Assembly (NCBI GenBank): GCA_036507955.1
Contig: DATCIH010000071.1
Location: forward strand, 1-53,158
Length of the DNA stretch: 53,158 bases
Direction: 5' to 3'
Source: DATCIH01 sp036507955
Lineage (GTDB): Bacteria > Bacillota > Clostridia > Clostridiales > Clostridiaceae
A program made the position numbers and the translations under genes. The notes under the pieces were generated by a model. That model saw nothing but the letters and a program-made list of their open reading frames with translations, searched no databases and was not told the DNA's origin. Positions 1 through 8,729 of the stretch are shown here, piece by piece; position 1 is the first letter of the stretch, and each line of letters opens with the position of its first letter.

Positions 1-156
1 CAAATATGAGAAATCCTTTATTTTTAAAGAGGCATCTATCCCCCCAGATCTAACTGCTTCTTCTTGACGCTTAAATCCTATTAATTCTTTTAATAAAATG
101 TGCGGAATTTCACCATCCTCTTTAGGAGGCGGATGGATAGCACTTTCTTTTCTTAG
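1..156 (-). CDS. Partial gene of unknown function at the left edge
   Basis: On the minus strand an open frame runs from about 156 off the left edge of the window. It reads ...ESAIHPPPKEDGEIPHILL, then KELIGFKRQEEAVRSGG and onwards, with coding-like composition and no stop. Its upstream end coincides with the probable left end of the TnpB element, and the frame meets a stop just beyond it. The gene may therefore have lost its start to the insertion, or it may start with a weak codon here. I do not recognise the family. Confidence 0.35.
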
Positions 157-250
157 GTTTAATACCTAAAAAAAACATATGTTTATTTTTGCTGAAATTA
201 CACATACTAATATTAAAGATATAGAAATGTGCAAAAGAAGGTGAAAATTA

Positions 251-1456
251 ATGCTTAAAAACAATAGAGGTTATAAATATAGGCTAAAGCCAAACAAAGC
301 TCAGATCATATATCTAGAAAGAGCTTTTGGATGCTGCAGGAAAATGTACAATATCTATGTTGATTTGTTATATACCCAGTTAGAACAACTAAACTTTGTA
401 TCTGGGAAAATAGATTATAAGTCTATTGACCTGCCAACTCCGGCTATTATCAAAAAGGAATACGAATATATGAAGGAAATCGATAGCTTAGCTTTTGCGA
501 ATCTACAATTAGACTTTCAAGGGGCTATTAAGAAATATAATAGTGATTATGATGGTAAAACCTATAGTAAAAGAGCTGTAAAGCAATCGAAAACAATAAA
601 CAGAGTGTTAACATACAAAGACTTAAAGGGCATGCCAAATTTCAAGAGTAAAAAAAGAAATCAAAATTCTTTCTCAACTAATAATCAAGAGAGTACCATG
701 ACCATACTAGATGATAATCTTGTTAAGATACCTAAACTAAAGGAGCCCATAAAGTTTGTTAATCATAGAAAACTACCTCAAAATAGTGTAATAAAAGGTG
801 CTACAATTTCAAAGGACTGTAGAAACCATTATTACATAAGCATTTTAGTAGAGTATTATATTGAAGAAAAACAAACACCTTCAAATAATATTTTAGGATT
901 AGACTATTCTCAGAGAAACTTCTATGTTAGTAGTGAGGGTGAAAAAGCCAATTACCCTCATTACTATAGAATCCATGAAGCTAAGCTAAAACTTGAGCAA
1001 CAAAGACTAAGCAATAAAGTATTAAAATCTAATAACTGGATTAAACAAAAGAATAAGATATCTAAAATCCAAAACAAAATAACAAGGCAAAGATTAGATT
1101 GGCTTCATAAAATCTCTTACAAGTTAGCAGAAAACTATGATGCTGTAATAGTAGAGGATATAAACCTAAGAGGACTGGCTCAAACATTAAAATTAGGTAA
1201 AAATCTTTCAGATAATGGTTTTGGTATGTTTAGAAACTTACTAAAATACAAATTAGAAGATAGAGGAAAACAATTTATTAAAATAGATAAATGGTATCCT
1301 TCTTCTAAAATCTGCAGTAATTGCAGAAATAAGAAAGATACTCTAAAGTTATCAGATAGAGTATATAAGTGTGATTATTGTGGACTTAGCATCGACAGAG
1401 ATTATAATGCTAGTCTAAATATATGCGAGGTTGGTTCTACCTTGTTAGCTTGGTAA
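251..1456 (+). CDS. tnpB: RNA-guided endonuclease TnpB (IS200/IS605 family)
   Basis: The 401-residue protein has full family length. It has the N-terminal helix-turn-helix-like opening (GYKYRLKPNKAQ) and a split RuvC nuclease. Visible catalytic residues are D218 in GLDYSQRNFYV, E302 in VIVEDINLRGL and D384 in IDRDYNASLNI. A four-Cys zinc ribbon lies between (C355, C358, C374, C377). TnpB proteins cut DNA guided by an RNA made from the element's right end, which favours element retention. All catalytic positions are present, so the protein should be active. The ribosome binding site is AAGAAGGTG, 8 nt upstream. Mobilisation would need a TnpA supplied from elsewhere. Confidence 0.93.
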   Translation: MLKNNRGYKYRLKPNKAQIIYLERAFGCCRKMYNIYVDLLYTQLEQLNFVSGKIDYKSIDLPTPAIIKKEYEYMKEIDSLAFANLQLDFQGAIKKYNSDYDGKTYSKRAVKQSKTINRVLTYKDLKGMPNFKSKKRNQNSFSTNNQESTMTILDDNLVKIPKLKEPIKFVNHRKLPQNSVIKGATISKDCRNHYYISILVEYYIEEKQTPSNNILGLDYSQRNFYVSSEGEKANYPHYYRIHEAKLKLEQQRLSNKVLKSNNWIKQKNKISKIQNKITRQRLDWLHKISYKLAENYDAVIVEDINLRGLAQTLKLGKNLSDNGFGMFRNLLKYKLEDRGKQFIKIDKWYPSSKICSNCRNKKDTLKLSDRVYKCDYCGLSIDRDYNASLNICEVGSTLLAW

Positions 1457-1518
1457 ATTTGTCCGCACAAGAGGGCATTACCCAAGAAGCCCCTACCTCT
1501 AAGGTGGAGGGTAAGTTC
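1380..1518 (+). ncRNA. Probable TnpB guide RNA (omega/reRNA)
   Basis: In characterised TnpB elements the guide RNA overlaps the 3' end of tnpB and runs through the right-end hairpin, with the guide taken from flanking DNA. The stretch from the last tnpB codons to the hairpin at 1489-1511 has this arrangement. The predicted guide would begin right after about 1518. This is inferred from position and the hairpin; boundaries are not visible from sequence alone. Confidence 0.4.
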
Positions 1519-1520
1519 AC

Positions 1521-1626
1521 ACCTGAATGTTTTATAGACAGTGAATTTGATATAAAACTATATCCTAAAAAAGATTATCATACACTATATATAGCAGAAA
1601 TAGAAAAAATTCTTATAAAAGAATAG
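1521..1626 (+). pseudogene. C-terminal gene fragment cut off by the TnpB element
   Basis: Just right of the element an open frame encodes a coding-like tail (CFIDSEFDIKLYPKKDYHTL, then YIAEIEKILIKE) ending at TAG 1624-1626. It has no start of its own, and the frame continues into element DNA on its left. It is most simply the 3' end of a gene interrupted by the insertion. The tail faintly resembles flavin reductase-like C-termini, but this is too short to call. Confidence 0.4.
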
Positions 1627-1637
1627 CTATAAAATAA

Positions 1638-1674
1638 AAAAAGCAGAGGGTTGCGTTAAACTTTCTGCTTTTTC
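1638..1674. terminator. Bidirectional terminator
   Basis: AAAAAGCAGA (1638-1647) pairs with TCTGCTTTTT (1664-1673). It has a T-run on the plus side and an A-run before it, so it can serve both the fragment on the left and the GH30 gene read from the right. Confidence 0.75.
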
Positions 1675-1717
1675 TATTATTAACATAGATAATATTTGAT
1701 GTAATATTTATTAAAGC

Positions 1718-3061
1718 TTAATAAACAAGCGTCATAATTGAGTGAGCAGGAATTAGAAATTCAGATATACCTAAATTTGTTCCTAAATTAAATTGAATTT
1801 CCTCATCGGTTCTGTTTAACGCTACAGTAACTATTTCTCCATTCTTATTTTTAAAAGCAACTGCTTCAAGTTTATCAGAAAAAGAACTTAATCCTATTCT
1901 ATAAGCTCCAGGTCTTACAAATTTACTGAAATGACCAATATAATAATAGGAGCTTTCATAAAACACTTCGTTTATTTTAGTTTCAGCTATTATTGGAGCA
2001 TCGCAATAATTTCCAACATGATTTGGGCCTCCAATTTCATCAAGGACAATGTTCCAATCTGTCCAAGCTGATGTATAATTTTTCATATCACCCATAATGG
2101 CGTGGCCATAGGTTTCACCCTTTGTCCAGGAACCAAGCTTAACTCCAAATTCTACACAACCCTCAGTAAAAATAAGCTTTTTATCCGGGAATTTGTGATG
2201 CAGAGCGTCTAAAGCACCAAAATGGTCCCCTGAATACCAGTGAAATGCAGTACCGTAAACATATTTTGAAGCCTCTTCATCAACATATATAACTTTTGAA
2301 CGGTCATAAGCTCTTTCTTTATTATGATCCCATATCATTATTTTAATATCTGAGAGACCTTCTTTTTGTAATATTGGTCCAAGATAATCTCTTACAAAAT
2401 CTCTTTCTTCTTCAGCAGTATAAACACATGAATCCCAAGTCTGAGTGGCTTTAGGTTCATTTTGCACAGTTATTCCCCAAATGTTAATTCCTTCGTTTTT
2501 ATATGCTTTTATGTATTTTGCATAGTATTTTGCCCAAGCTTCCTTGCATTCATCCTTAAGTTTTCCGCCTTCATTCATTTGTCCATTAGTTTTCATCCAA
2601 GCTGGAGGACTCCAAGGCGATGCAAATAATATAAAGCCTTCCTCTGAGGCTTCCTGAGCACTTTTAATAAGTGGTATTAAGGACTTTTTATCTCTGTCAA
2701 TTGAGAATTTTTCAAGGTTATAATCCCCTTCAACTTCATCATAAGCATAATTCTCTGTTGAAAAATCACAACTATTGATATGGGTACGCAAAAAGCTATA
2801 GCCGATTCCCTTTTCTAAGCTGAAATAAGCTTCAAGAATTTCTTTCTTTTTATCATCACTCATCTTATCAATAGTAACTGAAGCAGCTTCAGTAAACGCT
2901 CCCCCGAATCCTAATATCTCCTGATAAGTAACATCCTCATAAATTTTTAATAGCTTTGCTTCAATTTCATTTTTGTCCTGAGAAAAAAAATGAGGTTCTT
3001 GTTTTGTAAGTCTATCCTTTGTGTTTTTGGATGTAATATAAACTTGAATAATGTTATTCAT
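1718..3061 (-). CDS. GH30-family glycosidase, cytoplasmic
   Basis: The 447-residue protein resembles glycoside hydrolase family 30 (glucosylceramidase and endo-beta-1,6-glucanase relatives). The opening GFGGAFTEAA is the family's substrate-pocket motif. The acid/base glutamate is E202 in GITVQNEPKA and the nucleophile is E300 in LIFTEGCVEF, both conserved. SPWSPPAWMKTNG is also typical. There is no signal peptide, so it should act in the cytoplasm on imported oligosaccharides or beta-glucosides. The C-terminal beta domain is complete. It is a single gene with a good ribosome binding site (GGGAGGGG) and its own terminator. The exact substrate cannot be read from sequence. Confidence 0.9.
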   Translation of the reverse strand: MNNIIQVYITSKNTKDRLTKQEPHFFSQDKNEIEAKLLKIYEDVTYQEILGFGGAFTEAASVTIDKMSDDKKKEILEAYFSLEKGIGYSFLRTHINSCDFSTENYAYDEVEGDYNLEKFSIDRDKKSLIPLIKSAQEASEEGFILFASPWSPPAWMKTNGQMNEGGKLKDECKEAWAKYYAKYIKAYKNEGINIWGITVQNEPKATQTWDSCVYTAEEERDFVRDYLGPILQKEGLSDIKIMIWDHNKERAYDRSKVIYVDEEASKYVYGTAFHWYSGDHFGALDALHHKFPDKKLIFTEGCVEFGVKLGSWTKGETYGHAIMGDMKNYTSAWTDWNIVLDEIGGPNHVGNYCDAPIIAETKINEVFYESSYYYIGHFSKFVRPGAYRIGLSSFSDKLEAVAFKNKNGEIVTVALNRTDEEIQFNLGTNLGISEFLIPAHSIMTLVY

Positions 3062-3215
3062 ATTCCCCTCCCAATGTCATAATTTATTAATTTATTAATT
3101 TATAATAATTATACTCTTAAAGCAGTTAAAATGTTTTATAATAATAATTAGATGTCCTCGGGATAAGTTAAAAACTTTGATATTAGGTTAGATTAGATTT
3201 TAAGGGGGTATAAAA

Positions 3216-4007
3216 ATGGAGAAAAGCAAGGAAATAGAAAGCTTTTATGATAGGTATGATGAGTGGCTCAGACTTGAACGGCATAAAGTAGAATTTGAGA
3301 TTACAAAGAAATACATAGATAAATATGTACCTGCTAACTCAAGGATCCTAGATATAGGTGGTGGACCAGGCAGATATTCTATTTACCTAGCCTCAAAAGG
3401 TAATAAAGTAGTACTCCTGGACTTGACTAAAAAGCATATAGAAATTGCAAAAGAGAAAGCCCTTATATATAAGGTATCTCTCGAAGAGTTTATTCATGGT
3501 AGCGCATTAGAATTACCAAAGTATAATTTAGGTAAATTCGATGTTATCCTACTAATGGGACCTTTGTACCATCTTACTAAGCTCTCAGATAGAGAAAATG
3601 TAGTAAGGGATACAATGGCTCTCTTAAAACCTGGAGGAATACTTATTGCATCCTTTATATCAGCTTATGCACCCTTCCTGGATATTATAAAAAGTAGGCC
3701 TGAAGACTTAAACGATGCTAATCAATTACTTAAGTATCTAGAAAATGGTGTAAATTCAGAAGAGGAAGGCTTTACTTCAGCATATTTTATTAAACCCTTA
3801 GAGGCTAAAAGCTTTATGAGCCAGTTTAATTTAAAAGAGTTAGCTTTTGCAGGTGTAGAAGGTTTATCATCAATTGTAGAACAAAAAATAAATGAATTAC
3901 CTCAAAATATATTTGAACAACATATAGAAGCAATTTATAGACTATCAAAAGATCCTAATACCTTTGCAAGTTGTGAACATTATCTATATGTAGGCAGAAA
4001 AAAATGA
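3216..4007 (+). CDS. Class I SAM-dependent methyltransferase
   Basis: The 263-residue protein has a Rossmann-type methyltransferase core. Motif I is ILDIGGGPGRYSIYLA at about residues 44-59. An acidic residue ends strand 2 (VVLLDLTKKHI), and motif IV-like sequence FDVILLMGPLYHL follows. This fits the UbiE/small-molecule methyltransferase superfamily; the acceptor substrate is unknown. The ribosome binding site AAGGGGG lies 7 nt before ATG. The cupin pseudogene follows about 40 nt downstream and may have been co-transcribed. Confidence 0.85.
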   Translation: MEKSKEIESFYDRYDEWLRLERHKVEFEITKKYIDKYVPANSRILDIGGGPGRYSIYLASKGNKVVLLDLTKKHIEIAKEKALIYKVSLEEFIHGSALELPKYNLGKFDVILLMGPLYHLTKLSDRENVVRDTMALLKPGGILIASFISAYAPFLDIIKSRPEDLNDANQLLKYLENGVNSEEEGFTSAYFIKPLEAKSFMSQFNLKELAFAGVEGLSSIVEQKINELPQNIFEQHIEAIYRLSKDPNTFASCEHYLYVGRKK

Positions 4008-4043
4008 TCCCCATTATAATTTCGAAAGGAAGGTAAATTTATT

Positions 4044-4413
4044 ATGGCTCATATATTCAATGAAAATAATTTATCCTTTGAACTTAAACAATCCCCAATA
4101 CCTGAATTTTCTTTCCACTCAAGCCCAAAATTATCTGAAATATTTAAGTCTAAGCACCTACAGTTTAATGTAAAATCTCTAGATCCCGGAAAATACTCCT
4201 ATCCTTATTTATAACCATACAGAGAAGCCCTGTAGGTATCTTGATTTATCTACAGTTAATGGAATAGACATTTGTGAATATCCTGATTCGGGCAAAATAA
4301 ACATTATACCCTACGGTGAGATTTATTGCTCAGAGGACAAAGTGGATTACTTTAAAAATGAAGATAATGTTAGTGAGAAATGGCCGGGTGAAATTATTAG
4401 TAGACCTTTGTAA
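4044..4413 (+). pseudogene. Cupin-domain protein, internal deletion with frame change
   Basis: A good ribosome binding site (GAAAGGAAGG) precedes ATG 4044. The frame begins MAHIFNENNLSFELK and stops at about 4214 after LDPGKYSYPYL. The continuation lies in another frame: IYNHTEKPCRYLDLSTVNG, then IDICEYPDSGKINIIPYGE, to TAA 4413. Head and tail match the two ends of small cupin proteins whose metal-binding barrel lies between them. That middle segment, with its histidines, is missing, so the product cannot be functional. Confidence 0.75.
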
Positions 4414-4457
4414 TCTTGAAACTGCTTCATTTATTAAACAGGGGAAATAAAAATTCT

Positions 4458-5570
4458 TTAAAGTTGCCTGTATGGATATACCAACGCACGATTTTGATAG
4501 GATATGATTTCTCTGTTTAGTATCTTTCCATCTTTAATATCAATGGCATCCTGCAGAACTGTATTATCTTCTTCCTTAACGATATATGGCAAGTAGGGCA
4601 AAATAGAATTTGATATTTCCCAGGTCGCGCTATTCCAAAGTAGTGTAGGCGCATGATCTACTGAATAGTATTTAATCTTACCAATTCTAAAAATAGGATT
4701 AGATAATTTTGTTGGGTGTGCAAAGCTGAATCCCATTCCCATTGCACAGCTTATGTCAATCACAAGGCAAGCTTTAGTGAATTTAGGGATATCCTCTTCG
4801 TTTATAAAAATAATTGGGCTACTCGCATTCTGCAAAACTCCATTCACGATAATATCTGCAGTTGCTAATTCATCTACAAACAATGTGTTCTGTCCATCAT
4901 CATTTACAATTTCAATTATACCCTGGCTATCTTTTATAATTTGTCTATACTTGACTCCTGGTATTTTATTTGCAGCTAAAAATGACGGCCTTTGTGTATA
5001 TACTGATATATCCGTAAAGCCATGCCCTACTAATGCATATATAGCACCTCTGCTTACTGATCCCAAGCTAATAACTATAACCTTTCGCTTTGGTCCGAAG
5101 TTACCATCTATTCCTGTCAGTTGCAAAGCATGCTGAACTCCGCAGTATCCAGCCATCTCGTTATTTCTGTTAAATATATGAAGCAGATCACGTTCCCCTT
5201 GATAATACATATTTTCCCATGCTATAAGAGTTAGTTTCTTATCTATTCCAATCTGGGCAATAATGCTCTGTTGTACACTGTGTAACCACCCCCATACAAG
5301 AGCCCCCTGCTGAATTTCTTCAAAGTCCTCTGCTACCGGTTTTGTAATTAAAATTGCTTTAAATTCTCTAAGCAATTCTTTACGTTCAATTAAGGGATTC
5401 CCCGTTAATGTACATATCGTTTCATCATCCATGTCAAAAGGTATACCATAACCTTTTTCAAAAAATAAGTGTTTTCGTACTTCCATAGGTATCTGACTAA
5501 TATGATCTGGATGAATAGCCACCCTTCTTTCATTTTCCTTCTTTGATGTACCAATTATTGCAATATCCAT
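4458..5570 (-). CDS. Alanine dehydrogenase/PNT-family oxidoreductase
   Basis: The 370-residue protein opens DIAIIGTSKKENERRVAIHP, the signature start of the alanine dehydrogenase/pyridine nucleotide transhydrogenase family. A dinucleotide-binding strand follows (KVIVISLGSVSRGAIYAL). The pattern is also close to N5-(carboxyethyl)ornithine synthase, which reductively condenses pyruvate with an amino acid. I therefore call the family and leave the substrate open. The start is ATG 5570, because AAAGGAGT sits 4 nt before it; an upstream in-frame ATG at 5591 lacks such a site. It is monocistronic and convergent with the cupin pseudogene. Confidence 0.72.
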   Translation of the reverse strand: MDIAIIGTSKKENERRVAIHPDHISQIPMEVRKHLFFEKGYGIPFDMDDETICTLTGNPLIERKELLREFKAILITKPVAEDFEEIQQGALVWGWLHSVQQSIIAQIGIDKKLTLIAWENMYYQGERDLLHIFNRNNEMAGYCGVQHALQLTGIDGNFGPKRKVIVISLGSVSRGAIYALVGHGFTDISVYTQRPSFLAANKIPGVKYRQIIKDSQGIIEIVNDDGQNTLFVDELATADIIVNGVLQNASSPIIFINEEDIPKFTKACLVIDISCAMGMGFSFAHPTKLSNPIFRIGKIKYYSVDHAPTLLWNSATWEISNSILPYLPYIVKEEDNTVLQDAIDIKDGKILNREIISYQNRALVYPYRQL

Positions 5571-5773
5571 ATTTACTCCTTTCTCATGCATGCTTTTTAA
5601 ATTAAATTTAACTATGTATTTACTCCCCCATTACAAATTAATAATGCTTAATAAGGCCTTCAACCCATAATAAATGAAAAGTCCAATTAATTTAACAATG
5701 AAGTAATTGAATCATTGAAAATTATGTTATTTCGATTATTTGTTATTTACATTTATATATTATGGAAAATTAG

Positions 5774-5941
5774 AATCTGACAATTCTCAGTGATGAAATG
5801 TTTAATTCTGAGGCTTGCTTAAATAATATTGAAGACAAATGTGTGTAAAATCCACTTGTCTATCAGCCAGTTTACGAACTTACCCCTAAGTTTAATACTA
5901 ACCTATTAGAAGGATTAAGTCAAATTCCCACATATTACTAG
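5774..5941 (+). pseudogene. Possible remnant reading frame in the 5571-6049 gap
   Basis: The roughly 480-nt gap holds little else. One frame reads LTILSDEMFNSEACLNNIED, then KCV, an in-frame TAA (5846-5848), then NPLVYQPVYELTPKFNTNLL to TAG 5941. The composition is coding-like on both sides of the stop, which suggests a gene scrap. No start or ribosome binding site is visible and I do not recognise the family. Confidence 0.25.
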
Positions 5942-5972
5942 CATTTTATATAAAACTTTATTAATTTTTATT

Positions 5973-6001
5973 TTTACTTTAGAGGAAAAAATCTTTATAA
6001 T
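5973..6001 (+). promoter_or_regulatory. Candidate sigma-A promoter for the lipoprotein gene
   Basis: TTTACT (5973-5978) and TATAAT (5996-6001) are 17 nt apart, about 45 nt before the start at 6050. The -10 is perfect and the -35 is weak. Confidence 0.4.
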
Positions 6002-6049
6002 AGTTATAAGTAGAAATATATATTAATCCATATTGAAAGGAGTTCACAT

Positions 6050-6346
6050 ATGAAAAAGAAAATCTTTCTATTAGGTATTATGATGATTTTAGGTTTGCTT
6101 ACACTAACAGGCTGTGTTCCTGGAGATGGAACCTACACACCAACAAGTCCCGCAGGTTTCTTTTGGGGTATTTGGCATGGATGGATGGCACCTATTTCAC
6201 TTATATTAGGCTTATCTAGAAAAAATATTCGAATTTATGAGGTTATAAATACAGGCTGGCTATACGACTTGGGCTTTTATATTGCTGTTATTAGTGGTTT
6301 TGGCGGACTGTCTTTATTTCGCAGAAATAATTCTAAAAAAGAATAA
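6050..6346 (+). CDS. Small lipoprotein with C-terminal membrane segment
   Basis: The 98-residue protein has a lipoprotein signal peptide: KKK, a hydrophobic core, then the lipobox LTGC with Cys about residue 22. The mature part has a Trp/Gly-rich patch (PAGFFWGIWHGWMAPISLI), a conserved-looking NTGWLYDLGFY motif and a hydrophobic stretch before RRNNSKKE. Such proteins are common in Firmicutes, but I know no function. AAAGGAG lies 8 nt upstream, and a candidate promoter is at 5973-6001. Confidence 0.75.
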   Translation: MKKKIFLLGIMMILGLLTLTGCVPGDGTYTPTSPAGFFWGIWHGWMAPISLILGLSRKNIRIYEVINTGWLYDLGFYIAVISGFGGLSLFRRNNSKKE

Positions 6347-6380
6347 AATAATTATACCCGTAGAATAGGAGAAAAAAGCT

Positions 6381-7040
6381 ATGTTAACGGATAAATTGGA
6401 TTATAAAAAAGTTTATAAAAACTTATATCTACCAAAGTGTGAGCCAAATCTAATAGATGTTCCCTCAATGAATTTTATTATGGTAGAGGGAAAAGGAAAC
6501 CCGAATGCTGAAGGGGGAGAATATCAACTAGCAGTTGAGTTATTATATGGATTATCTTATACAATTAAGATGAGCAAAATGGGTAAATTTATACCCACAG
6601 GGTATTTTGAATATGTGGTACCTCCCCTAGAAGGCTTGTGGTGGATGAGTGATAACACAATGGATTTTTCAGTCAAGGACAAGTATTGTTGGATTTCAAT
6701 GATTAGGCAGCCTGAATTTGTTACAGATGAAGTTTTTCAGTGGGCCTGCTGTGAAGTAATTAAAAAGAAACCACTCCTAGATGTTTCTAAAGCAAAACTT
6801 GAAACCTTTAGGGAAGGGTTATGTGTTCAAATGATGCATATTGGTCCTTATTCTGATGAACCTAAAACAATTACAATGATTGAAAGCTATATTCAAAGTA
6901 ATAATTTAAAAGAAGGCAGTTCGTCAGTTCTAGCAAACGGAACCATTAATCATCACCATGAAATTTATCTATCTGACCCTAGAAAAACTGATCCTATAAA
7001 AATGAAAACCGTTTTACGCCATCCCGTTGAATATAAATAA
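6381..7040 (+). CDS. GyrI-like small-molecule-binding domain protein
   Basis: The 219-residue protein matches the stand-alone GyrI-like family: LIDVPSMNFIMVEGKGNPN near the N-terminus, GYFEYVVPPLEGLWW in the middle and HHHEIYLSDPRKTDP near the C-terminus. The fold is that of the effector-binding domain of MerR/AraC multidrug regulators, but without a DNA-binding domain. Relatives bind or hydrolyse small hydrophobic compounds; a specific role is unknown. AGGAG lies about 10 nt upstream. It follows the lipoprotein gene by about 35 nt, so co-transcription is likely. A terminator lies just after the stop. Confidence 0.8.
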   Translation: MLTDKLDYKKVYKNLYLPKCEPNLIDVPSMNFIMVEGKGNPNAEGGEYQLAVELLYGLSYTIKMSKMGKFIPTGYFEYVVPPLEGLWWMSDNTMDFSVKDKYCWISMIRQPEFVTDEVFQWACCEVIKKKPLLDVSKAKLETFREGLCVQMMHIGPYSDEPKTITMIESYIQSNNLKEGSSSVLANGTINHHHEIYLSDPRKTDPIKMKTVLRHPVEYK

Positions 7041-7055
7041 TAAAAGATTCATGTT

Positions 7056-7084
7056 CCCTTTTGCATTAGCAGAAGGGATTTTTT
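7056..7084 (+). terminator. Intrinsic terminator after the GyrI-like gene
   Basis: CCCTTTTGC (7056-7064) pairs with GCAGAAGGG (7069-7077), followed by ATTTTTT. Its position argues against any protein start upstream of 7165. Confidence 0.75.
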
Positions 7085-7164
7085 CTATACCTAGATTAAG
7101 AATTTCTAGATATATATTACATTATCATCGAATAGAATATATAGATTTAGGTGGTGGTGATTGC

Positions 7165-7716
7165 ATGAATAAAAGAGGAATAAGAAAATTATATTTAGGA
7201 TTTATATTTATCATGCTCAGTTTTAGAATTCAAGGTTTTGATGTTTTACCTGATACCCTGGGTTATTTGTTATTTGCTTCAGGCTTTAATGATCTTGTTT
7301 TACATAGCCCACATTTTAGTAAAGCTGCAAAATATAATATTTCTATGTTAATATTGTCCTTATTCTCAATTTATCAAAGTCCTGTCATAAGTGGAGATAT
7401 CCAATTTAGTCCTTTTGGTATATTCGGTATACCTATATCTATTGCCACCTTTGTATTAAATTTATTAGTTGTGTATAATTTATTTATGGGAATTAAGGAT
7501 ATGGCTGAAAACGGAGGCCAATCTGGTATAGCTGTCGAGTCAAATAAAATATGGAATCAATACAAGTTGTTACAAATTGCAATAGTATCTTCATTTGTCA
7601 TAATTTTTATACCCTTACTTGCCCTAGTCTATATTATTGTGGTTTTTGTAATAACAATTAAACTTGTCATAACCATAGTAGGCTTCCTAAAAAGGTGCAG
7701 TGAATATTTAGGCTAA
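7165..7716 (+). CDS. Membrane protein of unknown function
   Basis: The 183-residue protein starts MNKRGIRKLYLGFIFIML and has about four to five hydrophobic segments, with an internal hydrophilic loop (KDMAENGGQSGIAVESNK). An in-frame ATG exists at 7027, but the stretch 7027-7164 crosses a terminator, so I place the start at 7165 behind GGTGGTGATTGC. I recognise no family. Opening motifs such as RIQGFDVLPDTLGYLLFASG resemble a group of uncharacterised clostridial integral membrane proteins. Confidence 0.65.
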   Translation: MNKRGIRKLYLGFIFIMLSFRIQGFDVLPDTLGYLLFASGFNDLVLHSPHFSKAAKYNISMLILSLFSIYQSPVISGDIQFSPFGIFGIPISIATFVLNLLVVYNLFMGIKDMAENGGQSGIAVESNKIWNQYKLLQIAIVSSFVIIFIPLLALVYIIVVFVITIKLVITIVGFLKRCSEYLG

Positions 7717-7805
7717 TTTGCTACTAGGAGATGTTAAATTGGAGTAAATAAGCTTCTCTTACAAGTATGCTAATGGTAGAATTGTTTATATAGAGGGGTG
7801 GTAAT

Positions 7806-8717
7806 TTGAAAACTGTAGGTGTAGATATAGGTGGTACAACCATAACTGTAGGGATAGTAGTAGATAATAAGTTAATAAAGTCTAAAACCATAATAAATGA
7901 ATTTATTGGAGCTCCTAATAGAATTATTGACACTATTATTGAAATTATTAAGGAACTAGAAGAACTAAAAAATTTGTCCTTCATAGGCGTGGCTTGTCCC
8001 GGAATAGTACAGAATTCAATAATCTATGGCGCTGTTAATTTAGGCTATGATAATTTTGAAATAGCAAAACACCTCACCAAAAAAACCCAGATTCATGCTT
8101 TAGCTGAAAATGATGGCACCGCAGCCTTAATAGGAGAAATGTTTTGCGGTAGCTTAACAAACTATAACAATGCTATTTTGTTAACCCTTGGCACAGGAGT
8201 TGGAGGGGGAATATGCATCAATAAGAAGCCCTATAAAGGGTCTACTGCATCAGCTGGCGAATTTGGACATACTGTTTACATTAGAAATGGTTATCCCTGC
8301 ATGTGTGGCAGAAAAGGGTGCTTTGAACAATATGCTTCAACCTCAGCTCTTATAAGACAAATTAGAGAAACCATTTTGGATAATAAGAATTCAATCTTAT
8401 ATAAATATTGCAGCGAAGATTTGAATCAGATTAATGGTAAATTATTTTTTGAAGCTGTTAAGAATGAAGATAAATTTTGTCTAAAAATATTAGACTCCTT
8501 CACTACCTGTATTTCCGAGGGAATATATGATTTCATAAATATATTAGATGTTGAAGCCGTTTCAATAGGTGGTGGAATAAGTGATGCAGGTTTAGTGCTT
8601 ATAGATCCCATAAGAGAAAAAGTAAGGAATTATGGATTAGAAACAAATGTAATAAAAGCAACTTTAGGAAACCTTGCAGGTGTAATTGGTGCTGCAAATC
8701 TATATAGATTTCAATAG
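7806..8717 (+). CDS. ROK-family sugar kinase
   Basis: The 303-residue protein is a complete ROK kinase. The phosphate-binding loop is GVDIGGTTITVG (residues 5-16) and the catalytic base is D103 in AENDGTAAL. LGTGVGGG is the second phosphate loop. The zinc site is H155 with C165, C167 and C172 in CMCGRKGC. ROK kinases phosphorylate glucose, N-acetylglucosamine, N-acetylmannosamine or similar sugars. The nagA remnant directly downstream points to an amino sugar (inference). The start is TTG, behind GAGGGGTGG. The gene itself is intact. Confidence 0.9.
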   Translation: MKTVGVDIGGTTITVGIVVDNKLIKSKTIINEFIGAPNRIIDTIIEIIKELEELKNLSFIGVACPGIVQNSIIYGAVNLGYDNFEIAKHLTKKTQIHALAENDGTAALIGEMFCGSLTNYNNAILLTLGTGVGGGICINKKPYKGSTASAGEFGHTVYIRNGYPCMCGRKGCFEQYASTSALIRQIRETILDNKNSILYKYCSEDLNQINGKLFFEAVKNEDKFCLKILDSFTTCISEGIYDFINILDVEAVSIGGGISDAGLVLIDPIREKVRNYGLETNVIKATLGNLAGVIGAANLYRFQ

Positions 8718-8729
8718 GAGTGATCCGTT

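Larger units (their letters stand above)
140..1520 (+). mobile_element. IS200/IS605-type element carrying only tnpB
   Basis: The element contains one gene, an intact tnpB, and no Y1 transposase tnpA. The left end has a palindrome (153-169, TTAGGTTTAATACCTAA). The right end has an imperfect hairpin around 1489-1511 (CCCTACCTCTAAGG followed by TGGAGGG), ending near AAGTTCAC at 1513-1520. Subterminal hairpins and a TTCA-like right boundary are typical of the family. Both flanks look like gene fragments. Exact ends are inferred, because these elements have no terminal inverted repeats and make no target duplication. Confidence 0.7.

Noticed and set aside
1423..1520. Separate protein starting inside the 3' end of tnpB
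   Set aside because: The frame runs through the element's right-end hairpin; only the part after about 1520 looks like genuine coding sequence, and that is a fragment.
3086..3112. TAATTTATTA-type repeats upstream of the GH30 gene as an operator
   Set aside because: The copies are pure AT and irregular, which is not distinguishable from background in this genome.
4753..5136. Plus-strand open frame of 127 codons
   Set aside because: It lies wholly opposite the AlaDH/PNT-family gene, has no ribosome binding site and no family resemblance.
7027..7164. Longer N-terminus for the membrane protein ending at 7716
   Set aside because: The stretch spans an intrinsic terminator at 7056-7084, and a proper start with ribosome binding site lies at 7165.
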